Below, in pieces: positions 16,805 through 26,013 of a stretch of DNA of 64,000 bases. Where the stretch lies: positions 620,001 to 684,000 of the forward strand of contig CALOCN010000001.1 of the NCBI GenBank assembly GCA_942491735.1, in the 5' to 3' direction. How positions within the stretch are numbered: the stretch's first letter is position 1; each line of letters begins with the position of its first letter. The notes beneath the pieces were generated by a model, which did no database searches, was not told the origin of the DNA, and saw only the letters and a list, made by a program, of their open reading frames with translations. The DNA comes from CALOCN01 sp942491735. Lineage in GTDB: Bacteria; Eisenbacteria; RBG-16-71-46; JABDJR01. Both the position numbers and the translations under genes were made by a program.

Positions 16805-17776
16805 CTACGGGTCCGCGGGTTGCTTGGCAGTTCGCGTGTGGGCCTGGAATCGGGCGTTGCTGAGGTACTTGAGCCCGGTGTCGCACATCACGGTGACCAC
16901 GGTTGCTTCCGGACCCAGTTGTTCGGCGAGCCGAAGTGCCGCGACAACGTTGCCCCCCGTCGACGTGCCCGCGAAGAGCCCCTCTTCCCTGGCGAGCCGG
17001 ATCGCCATGACGACCGCCTCGTCGGTCGAAACCTGTTGGATGTCCTCTGCGATCCCGTCCTGCCACAGCGGAACCACGAAGCCGGCCCCCACCCCGTCGA
17101 TCCCATGGGATCCCGAAGCGCCGCCGGAAAGCACCGGGGACTCGGCCGGTTCCACCGCGGTGATGTGAATGGAAGGGTTGTGCCGGCGGAGGGTTTCGGC
17201 GATCCCCCGAATGGAACCGGCGGTGCCCACGCTCTGGATGAACCCGTCGATGCGTCCGTGGGTCTGGGCCACGAGCTCTTCGCCCATGCGGTGGTAGGCG
17301 GTGAGGGGGGCCATGTTGTTGAGTTGGTCTGTCCAGAAGGCGCCGGGCTTCCTGGCCAACTCGGCCGCCGCGCTCACCATGTCGCGGGTCAGCTGGCCGG
17401 TCATCCCCCCGCCTTCGCTGGGAATCAGGGTGAGTTCCGCTCCCAACAGTTCCATGTGATCCAGTTTTTCCCGGGCGAAGGCGTCGGAACTCACGATGTG
17501 CAGGGGATAGCCCTTGACCGCGCAGACCAGGGCGAGGGACACGCCGGTGCTACCCCCGGTGTACTCCACCACCGATCCCCCGGCTCGCAGCCGCCCGTCC
17601 GCCTCGGCCGCCTCGATCATGGCCAACGCCATGCGATCCTTCATGCTCCCGGTCGGGTTCTCGCTCTCCAGCTTGAGGAGGATGCGGGCGCGGTTGACCG
17701 GGGCCACATGCCCCAGGGGCACCAGCGAGGTGTAGCCGATGCGGTCCAGGATGCTTGCGGGAGCGTGGGTCTTCAT
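16805..17776 (-). CDS. PLP-dependent cysteine synthase family enzyme
   Basis: A 323-residue fold-type II PLP enzyme. K46 in NPTGSMKDRM is the PLP-binding lysine; GGSTGVSLA is the Asn/substrate loop equivalent and GTAGSIRG the phosphate-binding loop. The length and order fit CysK/CysM-type O-acetylserine sulfhydrylases, but close relatives include cystathionine beta-synthase-like and 2,3-diaminopropionate synthases. No CBS domain or cysE is present. The ATG at 17776 has GGAAGGA upstream. It is cytosolic. The family call is firm, the specific reaction is not. Confidence 0.85.
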   Translation of the reverse strand: MKTHAPASILDRIGYTSLVPLGHVAPVNRARILLKLESENPTGSMKDRMALAMIEAAEADGRLRAGGSVVEYTGGSTGVSLALVCAVKGYPLHIVSSDAFAREKLDHMELLGAELTLIPSEGGGMTGQLTRDMVSAAAELARKPGAFWTDQLNNMAPLTAYHRMGEELVAQTHGRIDGFIQSVGTAGSIRGIAETLRRHNPSIHITAVEPAESPVLSGGASGSHGIDGVGAGFVVPLWQDGIAEDIQQVSTDEAVVMAIRLAREEGLFAGTSTGGNVVAALRLAEQLGPEATVVTVMCDTGLKYLSNARFQAHTRTAKQPADP

Positions 17777-17878
17777 GGGCTTTCGATCCTTCCCGGGCGG
17801 CCGTTTGGAAAGCGGCGTGGATCCCGTATGATGACACCATTCCCGTGGTGTTCAAGGTCCTCCCCTGGAGACGTGAGA

Positions 17879-18301
17879 ATGACACGCAAGTCCCCCCTTC
17901 TCGCAACAGCGTCCTTCCGCAAACGGCTGGTAGCTCTTTGCGCCAGCGGCAACGGCTCCGGCATTCCCCGTAGCGCCAATGATCGGGATGTCATCCTGGT
18001 CAGCGTGGTCGTCGCCCTGCCGGATCACGATCTGGACCGCGCTTCCATGGACGATCTGTTGGATCGATGGATCGAACGGGTCGGCGTTGATCTGGGAACG
18101 GATCGCGCGGCCTTGCGGCGAGCGCTGGTAGATTGGAAGTTCGTTGCGCGCACCCAGGACGGAAGCTGCTACCGGAAGGCTGATCCCCTCCCGGTCGAGA
18201 TCGCCCCCGACATTCTTGCCCTGGACATGCCCGCCTTGATTCGCGAAGCACAGGCCGAGCGCGAAGCCCGTCGCCTCCGGTTTGCGCCGGACGCCCGTTG
18301 A
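17879..18301 (+). CDS. DUF2087 domain protein
   Basis: A 140-residue cytosolic protein that matches the DUF2087 pattern: FRKRLVALC at the N-terminus, a central LDRASMDDLLDRWIE helix, and the characteristic LRRALVDWKFVART..SCYRK end. DUF2087 is a small winged-helix-like domain, sometimes fused to regulators. The start at 17879 has GGAG upstream; ATG codons at 17828 and 17831 are in frame but have weaker signals. Its stop overlaps the next gene's start (TGATG). Confidence 0.65.
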   Translation: MTRKSPLLATASFRKRLVALCASGNGSGIPRSANDRDVILVSVVVALPDHDLDRASMDDLLDRWIERVGVDLGTDRAALRRALVDWKFVARTQDGSCYRKADPLPVEIAPDILALDMPALIREAQAEREARRLRFAPDAR

Positions 18302-18486
18302 TGCGGATCCGCACCTACGATCCAACCGATGAGCAGGGTGTGATAGACCTCTGGGCCAACATGGTGCGCCCCACCAACACCCAGGTGATATCCTTCTACC
18401 GGGATCTTGGCTACGACGTCGAGGATCGCATCCTCATGTCCCACTGGATCCTTCCCAAGGAACCGTCCCCCACGGAGGAGTCGTGA
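18301..18486 (+). pseudogene. GNAT acetyltransferase remnant with internal deletion
   Basis: Only 61 residues. The N-terminus (MRIRTYDPTDEQGVIDLWAN) matches the start of YpeA-like GNATs and the C-terminus (RPTNTQVISFYRDLGYDVED) matches their last motif. The central about 80-90 residues, including the acetyl-CoA loop, are missing and the junction is in frame. It is therefore very likely a decayed gene with an in-frame deletion. The open frame and overlapping start with the DUF2087 gene suggest it is still transcribed. A functional mini-protein cannot be excluded but is unlikely. Confidence 0.65.
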
Positions 18487-18488
18487 CC

Positions 18489-19400
18489 ATGAAGTCCGGA
18501 TGGATCCCGCTCTTCGCCGCCCTGCTGGCCGCACCTGCTTCTGCCCAGACCCCACCCGGAAGCGACATCTATCTCTACCGCCTCACCCTCAGCGACACCT
18601 CGGTTGGGCTCGACCGGGAACACAACATCACCGCGCGCGCCGGCTACGACAACCAGCCCCACTTCACCCCGGACGGCTCGGCCGTCCTGTACACCCGGAT
18701 CGGCGAGGACAACCAGGCGGACATCTGGCAATACCTCGTTGCCGGACGTCGCAGCGAGGCCCTGACCGAGACCCCGGAAAGCGAATACTCGCCGACCCCG
18801 CTCCCGGACAGCACCGGGGTTTCCACCATCCGCGTCGAGGAGGACGGCACCCAGCGGCTGTGGCGCTTCGATTGGGACGGCAGCAACGCCCGGGTACTCC
18901 TCCCGTCCATTGAGCCGGTGGGGTACCACGCCTGGGGCAACGGCAATACGGTGGCCCTGTTCATTCTCGGTGAGCCGCACACGCTGCAGCTGGCCGACGT
19001 GCGCCTGGACGCGGCCTCGTTGGTCGCCTATGACATTGGTCGGTCGCTCCACCGCGTTCCCGGGGAGGCGGCGATCAGCTTCACCGGCCGGGACTCGGTG
19101 GAAGCGCCCTGGACCGTTCGCTCGGTGGATCTGGTCACCCGGCGGGTCCGTACCCTGGCCCCCGCCCTGGCCGAGAGCCAGGACCTGGTTTGGCTCCCCG
19201 ACGGCACCCTGCTCATGGGGCGCGAGGACACCCTCTACCGTTGCCGCCCCTCGGACGGGGCCCCTTCCTGGACTCCCGTGGCCACCCTGGAGGGACTGCG
19301 CGGCATCACCCGGCTCGCGGTGAGTCCCGATGGAACGCACCTGGCGGTGGTGGCCGAGGATCCGGTGGTGCAGACGCTCCAGGCGCCGCCGGAGAACTAG
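18489..19400 (+). CDS. Exported TolB-like beta-propeller protein
   Basis: A 303-residue protein with a signal peptide (MKSGWIPLFAALLAAPASAQ). It contains PD40/TolB-type blades (QPHFTPDGSAVLYTRIGEDN, DLVWLPDGTLLMG, LAVSPDGTHLAVV). ATG 18489 was preferred over GTG 18483 because the GGAGGAG site is only two bases from the GTG. It is probably a periplasmic or outer-membrane-associated scaffold with no catalytic domain. It follows the GNAT remnant by a few bases. Confidence 0.75.
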   Translation: MKSGWIPLFAALLAAPASAQTPPGSDIYLYRLTLSDTSVGLDREHNITARAGYDNQPHFTPDGSAVLYTRIGEDNQADIWQYLVAGRRSEALTETPESEYSPTPLPDSTGVSTIRVEEDGTQRLWRFDWDGSNARVLLPSIEPVGYHAWGNGNTVALFILGEPHTLQLADVRLDAASLVAYDIGRSLHRVPGEAAISFTGRDSVEAPWTVRSVDLVTRRVRTLAPALAESQDLVWLPDGTLLMGREDTLYRCRPSDGAPSWTPVATLEGLRGITRLAVSPDGTHLAVVAEDPVVQTLQAPPEN

Positions 19401-19505
19401 CCCCGGACCCCCTTCCCGCGTGGTACTCTCTTTCGTCTTCCAGGGCCCCCAGAGCGCTATTGCTGCTCGCCGCGGCCGACGATTTCCAATCTCCACGAGG
19501 ATTCC

Positions 19506-21191
19506 ATGAGTACCGACCCCAACAAGATCATCTATTCGATGATTCGCGTGAACAAGAACTACAACAACAAGCCGGTCATCAAGGACATCTCCCTGTCCTA
19601 TTTCTACGGGGCCAAGATCGGCGTGCTGGGTCTCAACGGATCCGGAAAGAGTTCGCTGTTGCGGATCATGGCCGGGGTCGACGACGACTTCAACGGCGAG
19701 GCCCATCTCTCTCCCGGGTATACCGTGGGTTACCTGGAGCAGGAGCCGCTCCTGGACGACGACAAGACGGTGCGTCAGGTCGTGGAAGAGGGTGTGCAGG
19801 AGACGGTGGACCTGGTCAACGAATTCAACGAGATCAACGCCAAGTTCGCCGAGCCCATGGATGACGACGCCATGACCAAGCTCATCGAGCGTCAGGGCGT
19901 GGTGCAGGAGAAGCTGGACCACCTGGGCGCCTGGGATCTGGACTCCAAGCTGGAGATGGCCATGGACGCCCTTCGCTGCCCTCCGGGAGACGCGAAGGTC
20001 AACGTGCTCTCGGGTGGTGAGCGACGCCGGGTTGCGCTCTGCCGCCTCCTGCTCCAGAAGCCGGACATTCTCCTGCTCGATGAGCCCACCAACCATCTCG
20101 ATGCCGAGACGGTGGCCTGGCTGGAGCATCACCTGGCCGACTACGCGGGCACGGTCATCGCGGTCACTCACGATCGGTACTTCCTGGACAACGTGGCCGG
20201 ATGGATCCTGGAACTGGACCGAGGCCAGGGCATCCCCTGGAAGGGGAACTACTCCTCGTGGCTCTCCCAGAAGAAGGACCGCCTGCAGAAGGAAGAGAAG
20301 GAAGAGGGGAAGCGGCAGAAGACCCTGGAGCGGGAACTCGAGTGGATCAACATGTCCCCCAAGGGTCGCCAGACCAAGGCCAAGGCCCGTATCAAGTCCT
20401 ACGAGAACCTGCTCGACGCGGCGCACACCGCGAAGCTGCGGGAACTGGAGATCTACATTCCGCCGGGGCCCCGTCTGGGCGATGTGGTCATCCAGGCCGA
20501 GGGGGTCTCCAAGGCCTATGACGATCGTCTCCTGGTGGAGAACCTGACCTTCGCCCTGCCTCCGGGCGGCATCGTGGGCGTCATTGGCCCCAACGGCGCC
20601 GGTAAGACCACCCTGTTCCGGATGATCACCGGGGAGGAGACTCCGGACAACGGGACCATCCGGGTGGGGGAGACGGTGGAACTGGCCTACGTGGAGCAGA
20701 GCCGCGCCTCCTTGGATCCCACCCAGACCATCTGGCAGGCGATCTCCGGTGGGGAAGAGCTGATCCAACTCGGTGATCGCGAGATCAACTCCCGAGCCTA
20801 TGTCTCCCGTTTCAACTTCGGCGGTTCGCAGCAGCAGAAGAAGCTGAACGAGCTTTCCGGCGGCGAGCGCAACCGGGTCCACCTGGCCCGCATGCTCAAG
20901 TCCGGCGCCAACGTCATCCTGCTCGATGAGCCCACCAACGACCTGGACGTGAACACCATGCGGGCGCTGGAAGAGGCGCTGGAGGCCTTCGGCGGATGTG
21001 CCGTGGTCATCAGCCACGATCGGTGGTTCCTGGATCGTCTCGCCACCCACATCCTCGCCTTCGAAGGAGACAGTCAGGCGGTGTGGCACGAAGGGAACTG
21101 GTCGGACTACGAAGCGGATCGCAAGCGGCGCCTGGGCGCGGAAGCCGAGGTCCCGCACCGGATCAAGTACCGACACCTCACCCGGGGGTAG
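19506..21191 (+). CDS. ettA: Energy-dependent translational throttle protein EttA (ABC-F ATPase)
   Basis: A 561-residue ABC-F protein with two nucleotide-binding domains and no membrane part. Walker A motifs are GLNGSGKSS (about 42-50) and GPNGAGKTT; signatures are LSGGERRR and LSGGERNR; Walker B motifs are LLLDEPTNHLD and LLDEPTNDLD. The inter-domain linker is charged (KEEKEEGKRQKTLERELEWI). Length and order match EttA, which binds the ribosomal E site and senses the ATP/ADP ratio when translation initiates. GAGG precedes the ATG. The S9 peptidase gene starts two bases after its stop. Confidence 0.95.
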   Translation: MSTDPNKIIYSMIRVNKNYNNKPVIKDISLSYFYGAKIGVLGLNGSGKSSLLRIMAGVDDDFNGEAHLSPGYTVGYLEQEPLLDDDKTVRQVVEEGVQETVDLVNEFNEINAKFAEPMDDDAMTKLIERQGVVQEKLDHLGAWDLDSKLEMAMDALRCPPGDAKVNVLSGGERRRVALCRLLLQKPDILLLDEPTNHLDAETVAWLEHHLADYAGTVIAVTHDRYFLDNVAGWILELDRGQGIPWKGNYSSWLSQKKDRLQKEEKEEGKRQKTLERELEWINMSPKGRQTKAKARIKSYENLLDAAHTAKLRELEIYIPPGPRLGDVVIQAEGVSKAYDDRLLVENLTFALPPGGIVGVIGPNGAGKTTLFRMITGEETPDNGTIRVGETVELAYVEQSRASLDPTQTIWQAISGGEELIQLGDREINSRAYVSRFNFGGSQQQKKLNELSGGERNRVHLARMLKSGANVILLDEPTNDLDVNTMRALEEALEAFGGCAVVISHDRWFLDRLATHILAFEGDSQAVWHEGNWSDYEADRKRRLGAEAEVPHRIKYRHLTRG

Positions 21192-21192
21192 C

Positions 21193-23592
21193 ATGACGCT
21201 CCGCAACGGAGTCCTGGCCGTGCTGGCGTTTCTCGTGATCACTTCGGGGAGCGTGGGCATGCCTGCGCTCGCGGCGGAGATCACCCTGGAACGCATCATG
21301 TCCCATCCGGACTGGATCGGGACCAAGCCGGAAGCCGCCTACTGGTCGGATGACGGCACCACCGTCTACTACGACCGCAGGATCCTTGGGAGCGAGCTCA
21401 AACAGCGCTATGCGCTGGACCTCGCCACGGGCGACCTGCGCGAGGTCGCCCCGGCCATGATGAGCTCCATCGACCACGCCGGGGGAGACTGGTCCGCTGA
21501 CTGGGACCGCAAGGTCTATGCCTTCGCGGGCGACCTGTTCCTGAAGACGGTGTCCAGCGGGGAAATCCGTCAGCTCACCCGGACGTCGGATCGGGAGAGT
21601 GCCCCCCGTTTTCTTTCCGGCGACCGCTCCATCGTCTACCAGCGGGACAGCGATCTCTACGTGGTGGATCTGGAGAACGGACTGGTGCGGCAGGTCGCGG
21701 AGATCCAGTTCACCAGGTCGCCGGACGAGAAGGACGCCGAGAAGAAGGAGACCTTCTACACCGAACAGCAGGAACGGTTGTTCGCGTACCTGCGCCAGAC
21801 CAACGCGGACAAGGAAGAGCGCCAGGAGCACCGGGATGCCCAGCGGCAGGACCCCGCGCTGCTGGGCGAACCCTGGTACCTGGGCGAGAAGCACAAGGCG
21901 GCGCAAAGCAGTCTTTCCCCTGACGGGTCCCGCCTGGTCCTGGTGCTGGCTCCGGCCAAGACCCAGGAGGGGCGCAAGGCCAAGATGCCGGCCTGGATCA
22001 CCGACTCCGGTTTCGTCGAGCCCCGCGACGTCCGCACCGTGGTGGGGGACGGCGAAGTGGCCGCGCACTCGGTGGTGGTGTTGGACCTGGAGCGACACAC
22101 GCAACATGCGGTGGATCTCTCGGGTCTCCCGGGGATCACCGACGATCCGCTCAAGGAGCTGCGGGAAGCGCAGGACGAGAAGAAGGAAAGCAGGAAGGAG
22201 AAGACGGACGACGCGGAGCCCAAACCACGGGATGTCCGCATCACCCAACTCGCCTGGAGCGACGAGGGTGTCCTGGCCATGCAGGTGTTTTCCAACGACC
22301 ACAAGGATCGGTGGATCGTCACGGTGCGGGACAGCGTTGCCCACACGGTGCATCACGAGCAGGACCCGGCCTGGATCAACTGGCGTGGCAACATCATGGG
22401 TTGGATGCCCGGTACCGAAACCCTGTACTTCACCAGCGAGGCGAGCGGCTATCGGCATCTCTATGCGGCCAAGGGGGGCAAGAAGGCCAAGGCGCTGACC
22501 TCGGGGGACTACGTGGTCTCGGCGCCGCAGCCGTCCCGGGACGGTCGCACCATCACCTTTCTGGCCAATCGCGATCATCCCGGGGTCTACGAGATGTACC
22601 GGGTAGCCGTGGACGGCGGGCAGATCCAGGCCCTGACCCGAATGGGAGGGCGCAACACGGGGCACGTCTCACCGGATGGCACGCGGCTCCTGATCACCCA
22701 CTCCACCGCGACGCATCCGGACGAGCTCTATCTGGTGCACGTCGATGGCGAGGCGGAACCCAAACGCCTCACCGACACCGTCTCGGAAGAGTTTCTCTCC
22801 ATGGACTGGACCGAGCCGCGTTACCTGGCCGTGCCGTCCACGCATCACGACCGTCCCATCCACTCCCGGCTCTATCTGCCAAAGACGCCGCTCGCCGACG
22901 GGGAGACACGCCCGGCGGTCATGTTCGTCCACGGCGCGGGGTACCTGCAGAACGCCCATCAGGGGTGGTCATCCTATTTCCGGGAGTTCATGTTCCACAG
23001 TCTTCTCGTGGAGCAAGGGTTCGTGGTCCTGGACATGGACTACCGCGCCTCGGCCGGTTATGGCCGCGATTGGCGGACCGCCATCTACCGGCAGATGGGC
23101 ACCCCGGAACTCGAGGACCTGCAGGACGGCGTGACCTGGCTGGCCGAGAACGCCGGGGTGGATCCGGAGCGGGTGGGGGTCTACGGCGGATCCTACGGCG
23201 GCTTCCTGACCTGCATGGCCCTGTTCAAGGAACCGGACCTCTTTGCCTGCGGCGCGGCGCTACGCCTGGTGTCCGATTGGGCCCACTACAACCACTGGTA
23301 CACCTCCCGCATCCTCAACACGCCGGAGCTGGACCCGGAAGCCTACAACCGCAGCTCACCCATCGAGTTCGCGGAAGGGCTCAGCAAGCCCCTGCTCATG
23401 TGCGCCCCCATGATGGACAACAACGTGTTCTTCCTGGACACGGTGCGTCTGGTGCAGCGGCTCATCGAGCTGGAGAAGCAGGACTTCGAGACCGCGATCT
23501 ACCCGGTGGAGCCACATACCTTTGTCCAACCCTCGAGCTGGCTGGACGAGTACCGTCGCATCTGGAAGCTGTTCGACACGCACCTGCGGTAG
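21193..23592 (+). CDS. Exported S9-family prolyl oligopeptidase-like peptidase
   Basis: A 799-residue protein with a signal peptide (to about residue 28). An N-terminal beta-propeller (WSDDGTTVYYDRR and SPDGSRLVLVL blades) gates an alpha/beta-hydrolase domain. The catalytic triad is readable: S667 in GGSYGGF, D742 in MMDNNVF and H775 in EPHTF. It cleaves peptides, often after proline, probably in the periplasm. A charged insertion (about residues 316-342, DEKKESRKEKTDDAEPKPR) sits in the propeller. It is translationally close to ettA, which may be chance. Confidence 0.9.
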   Translation: MTLRNGVLAVLAFLVITSGSVGMPALAAEITLERIMSHPDWIGTKPEAAYWSDDGTTVYYDRRILGSELKQRYALDLATGDLREVAPAMMSSIDHAGGDWSADWDRKVYAFAGDLFLKTVSSGEIRQLTRTSDRESAPRFLSGDRSIVYQRDSDLYVVDLENGLVRQVAEIQFTRSPDEKDAEKKETFYTEQQERLFAYLRQTNADKEERQEHRDAQRQDPALLGEPWYLGEKHKAAQSSLSPDGSRLVLVLAPAKTQEGRKAKMPAWITDSGFVEPRDVRTVVGDGEVAAHSVVVLDLERHTQHAVDLSGLPGITDDPLKELREAQDEKKESRKEKTDDAEPKPRDVRITQLAWSDEGVLAMQVFSNDHKDRWIVTVRDSVAHTVHHEQDPAWINWRGNIMGWMPGTETLYFTSEASGYRHLYAAKGGKKAKALTSGDYVVSAPQPSRDGRTITFLANRDHPGVYEMYRVAVDGGQIQALTRMGGRNTGHVSPDGTRLLITHSTATHPDELYLVHVDGEAEPKRLTDTVSEEFLSMDWTEPRYLAVPSTHHDRPIHSRLYLPKTPLADGETRPAVMFVHGAGYLQNAHQGWSSYFREFMFHSLLVEQGFVVLDMDYRASAGYGRDWRTAIYRQMGTPELEDLQDGVTWLAENAGVDPERVGVYGGSYGGFLTCMALFKEPDLFACGAALRLVSDWAHYNHWYTSRILNTPELDPEAYNRSSPIEFAEGLSKPLLMCAPMMDNNVFFLDTVRLVQRLIELEKQDFETAIYPVEPHTFVQPSSWLDEYRRIWKLFDTHLR

Positions 23593-23619
23593 GGGTGTCG
23601 CTGTCGCCTGTCTTGCAGC

Positions 23620-23649
23620 GGATTACGGCGATCCGGTTTGCGGTAATCC
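23620..23649. repeat. Inverted repeat in the S9 / BI-1 gap
   Basis: GGATTAC (23620-23626) and GTAATCC (23643-23649) are exact inverse arms around 16 bases. The right arm is preceded by TTTGCG, so the minus strand reads GGATTACCGCAAA, close to the ACCGCAAA half-site upstream of the fic gene. It may be an operator for the BI-1 gene or a weak terminator. Confidence 0.35.
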
Positions 23650-23703
23650 ACTCCCGGACATAGAATCCAGGCACTAGCGGGCCATTGGCCCAGGAGGCGT
23701 TAC

Positions 23704-24399
23704 ATGCGACAGATGGCAGCCGGTCACTTCACCCCCGTCGCCCGGGCGTCGGCGGAAACCCGTGCGTCGTTCATCACGAGCACCTACAACCACTTGTTCT
23801 GGGCCATTGTGGCCTTCACCGGCCTGGAAGTTCTTTACTTCAAGCTGGGCTGGGCCGAGCCCATGGCCCGCGCCATGCTGGGCGTGAACTGGCTCCTGGT
23901 CCTGGGCGGCTTCATGATTCTGGGTTACCTGGGAAGCCGTTTCGCCTACCAGGCCGTCACCCCGGGTAAGCAGTACCTGGGGCTTTCCCTCTATGTCGTG
24001 GGTGAGAGCATCATTTTCGTGCCGCTCCTTTTCCTTGCCAACTGGAAGGCGCCCGGCGTCATCACCAGCGCGGCCACGGTCACCTTGATCGGTTTCACCG
24101 CGCTCAGCGCTCTGGTCTTCTTCACCCGCAAGGACTTCTCCTTCCTGGGCGGACTCCTCAAGTGGGGGTTCATTGTCGCCCTCCTCGCCATCGTGGGAGG
24201 CGTGCTGTTCGGATTCCAGCTGGGCACGTGGTTCTCGGTGGCCATGGTGGGGCTGGCCGGTGCGGCGATCCTCCACTCCACTTCGCGCATCATGCTGAGT
24301 TTCCCGGAAGACCGGCCGGTGGCCGCGGCGCTCGAGTTGTTCTCGGCGGTTGCGCTCCTGTTCTGGTACGTCCTCAGCCTGTTCATGTCCCGGGACTAG
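23704..24399 (+). CDS. BAX inhibitor-1 / YccA family membrane protein
   Basis: A 231-residue integral membrane protein with about seven hydrophobic segments. The C-terminal SFPEDRPVAAALELFSAVAL..FWYVLSLF matches the BI-1 (UPF0005) pattern, in which Asp residues in the last helices sense pH in calcium-leak channels such as BsYetJ. It is probably in the inner membrane. The ATG has GGAGG about eight bases upstream. Function in bacteria is not settled. It is followed after 10 bases by a small PH-like membrane protein gene. Confidence 0.85.
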   Translation: MRQMAAGHFTPVARASAETRASFITSTYNHLFWAIVAFTGLEVLYFKLGWAEPMARAMLGVNWLLVLGGFMILGYLGSRFAYQAVTPGKQYLGLSLYVVGESIIFVPLLFLANWKAPGVITSAATVTLIGFTALSALVFFTRKDFSFLGGLLKWGFIVALLAIVGGVLFGFQLGTWFSVAMVGLAGAAILHSTSRIMLSFPEDRPVAAALELFSAVALLFWYVLSLFMSRD

Positions 24400-24409
24400 C
24401 CGCCCCACC

Positions 24410-24871
24410 ATGCGGGTCCTCTACGAACATACCCAGGCTGCCACCCTGATCTATGTGATCCTGGCCGCGATGGCCTTCCTGTTCATCGCGGCGGGCATGG
24501 TCGCCGAGGACACCCCGCTCTGGTTCTGGTTGTTCACCCTTGGGTTCATCGGGCTCATTCTCGTGCTGTTCGGCTCGCTCCATGTGCGGGTCACCACCGA
24601 GGCGGTGGAGTTCAAGTACGGTGTGGGGCTGGTCAAGAAACGCATCGAGCTGACCACGGTACGGCGGGCCTACGCTGCCAGTGATCCCTGGTACTGGGGA
24701 TGGGGGATCCGCTGGACCCCCAAGGGGTGGCTTTATCGTGTCTCCGGCCTGGAGTGCGTGGCCCTTGAGATCGAAGGCAAGGATCGCCAGGTACGGATCG
24801 GAACCGATGACGCAACCGGCCTGGCCCGCGCGCTTCGGGACGCCCTGCCCGAGATCCTTGGCGAGGCGTGA
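24410..24871 (+). CDS. Small membrane protein with bacterial PH-like domain
   Basis: A 153-residue protein with two N-terminal transmembrane helices (LIYVILAAMAFLFIAAGMVA and LWFWLFTLGFIGLILVLFG). A soluble beta domain follows (VRVTTEAVEFKYGVGLVKKR, then ALEIEGKDRQVRIGTDDATG), resembling the bacterial PH domain of YdbS/YdbT-like membrane proteins. It probably sits at the inner membrane. Its stop overlaps the GTG start of the phosphotransferase gene (GTGA). Confidence 0.6.
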   Translation: MRVLYEHTQAATLIYVILAAMAFLFIAAGMVAEDTPLWFWLFTLGFIGLILVLFGSLHVRVTTEAVEFKYGVGLVKKRIELTTVRRAYAASDPWYWGWGIRWTPKGWLYRVSGLECVALEIEGKDRQVRIGTDDATGLARALRDALPEILGEA

Positions 24872-26007
24872 GCGGCGTCCCTGAGTTGGATCCGGCCATC
24901 CAGTCCCTCGTGGAGGCGGGTACCCGTCTCCTGCGGGACTTTGGCAACCCGTCCGTGGACCTGGAGGCGGTGGGGACCGTTTCCCACGAGGAGGCCCGCA
25001 ACCCGGTGATCCGGGTCCGGGTTCGCGAAGCCCCGTCACTCCCCCCGACGCTTATCCTCAAGTGCTCTCCGGTTGCCCCGGAGGTGCTGCGCCATGAGCG
25101 GGTCGCCATGGAGTTCCTGGGCCGGGAGGCGGCGGCCCTGGTCCCTCACCTCTACGCAGCCCAGGAAGGGCTCCTTGTCCTGGAGGATCTGGGCGACACC
25201 GCGACCTGTCGTCTGGGAGACCTGTTGGACACCGACCACACCGACACGGCGGTCGCGGCGCTTCACGACCTGATGACCGCCCTGGCCCGGTTGCACGGGG
25301 TGACCTCCGGGCGGGATGCGGCGTGGCGGGATGCCGTCCTGGTGGGCCGAGGCGGCGCCCCGACCTCGCATCGCATCTTCCAGATTCCCGAAGCGGTCGC
25401 GGAGCTTCCCGCCTTGGCCGCATCCCACGGCGTCCGGGTCCCCGGTCTGGAGGGGGAGGTGGCCGCGGTGCTCGACGCACTGGCGAACCCCGGTCCCTTT
25501 CTCACCTTCACCCACGGGGACGGCACCCTCGCCAATGCGTTTCACCTTCCGGAAGGGACCCGATTCTACGACCTGGAAACCGCCGGCTTCCGACACGCGC
25601 TCCTCGACGGGGTATTCGCGCCCATTCGCTACATCCACAGCGTCTGGTCCATGGGGATTCCGGCGCCCCTACGGGCGGAATTGTTCGCCACCTATCGCAC
25701 CGGCCTCGCGCGGTTCATTGCCCAGGCCCAGGAAGACGCGCTCTTCCACCGGGCCACCGCCGTGGCCTCGGCCGGTTGGTTGGCCGGAATCCTGCGGTTG
25801 ATTCCCTATGCGGACAAGGAGTGGGGCAGGGCGGGCAATTCCCAGCGTGTCCTGGTCGCGCTGGCGCGATTCCGGGACATGCCGGAGGCCGGCCAATGCC
25901 TACCCGCCCTCGCCGGGATGGCAGAGGAACTGGAGCCCAGGTTGCGCAGCCTCCTGGGAGACCCCGGTCCCATGAAGACCCACCCCGCTCTCACCCCGCT
26001 GCGGTGA
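24868..26007 (+). CDS. Aminoglycoside phosphotransferase-like kinase family protein
   Basis: A 379-residue protein kinase-like-fold enzyme. The Brenner-type catalytic loop FTHGDGTLANAF has the aspartate and asparagine of APH/choline kinases, and YDLETAG is the metal-binding segment in place of DFE. An N-lobe strand and Lys are visible in PTLILKCSPVAPEVLRHERV. The start is a GTG overlapping the preceding stop. The family phosphorylates antibiotics, sugars, choline or other small molecules; nothing here points to resistance. The substrate is unknown. Confidence 0.75.
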   Translation: MSGVPELDPAIQSLVEAGTRLLRDFGNPSVDLEAVGTVSHEEARNPVIRVRVREAPSLPPTLILKCSPVAPEVLRHERVAMEFLGREAAALVPHLYAAQEGLLVLEDLGDTATCRLGDLLDTDHTDTAVAALHDLMTALARLHGVTSGRDAAWRDAVLVGRGGAPTSHRIFQIPEAVAELPALAASHGVRVPGLEGEVAAVLDALANPGPFLTFTHGDGTLANAFHLPEGTRFYDLETAGFRHALLDGVFAPIRYIHSVWSMGIPAPLRAELFATYRTGLARFIAQAQEDALFHRATAVASAGWLAGILRLIPYADKEWGRAGNSQRVLVALARFRDMPEAGQCLPALAGMAEELEPRLRSLLGDPGPMKTHPALTPLR

Positions 26008-26013
26008 CCCCGT

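Noticed and set aside
18411..21326. 971-codon minus-strand frame across the TolB-like gene and ettA
   Set aside because: It spans two well-supported plus-strand genes and has shadow-type composition with no motif.
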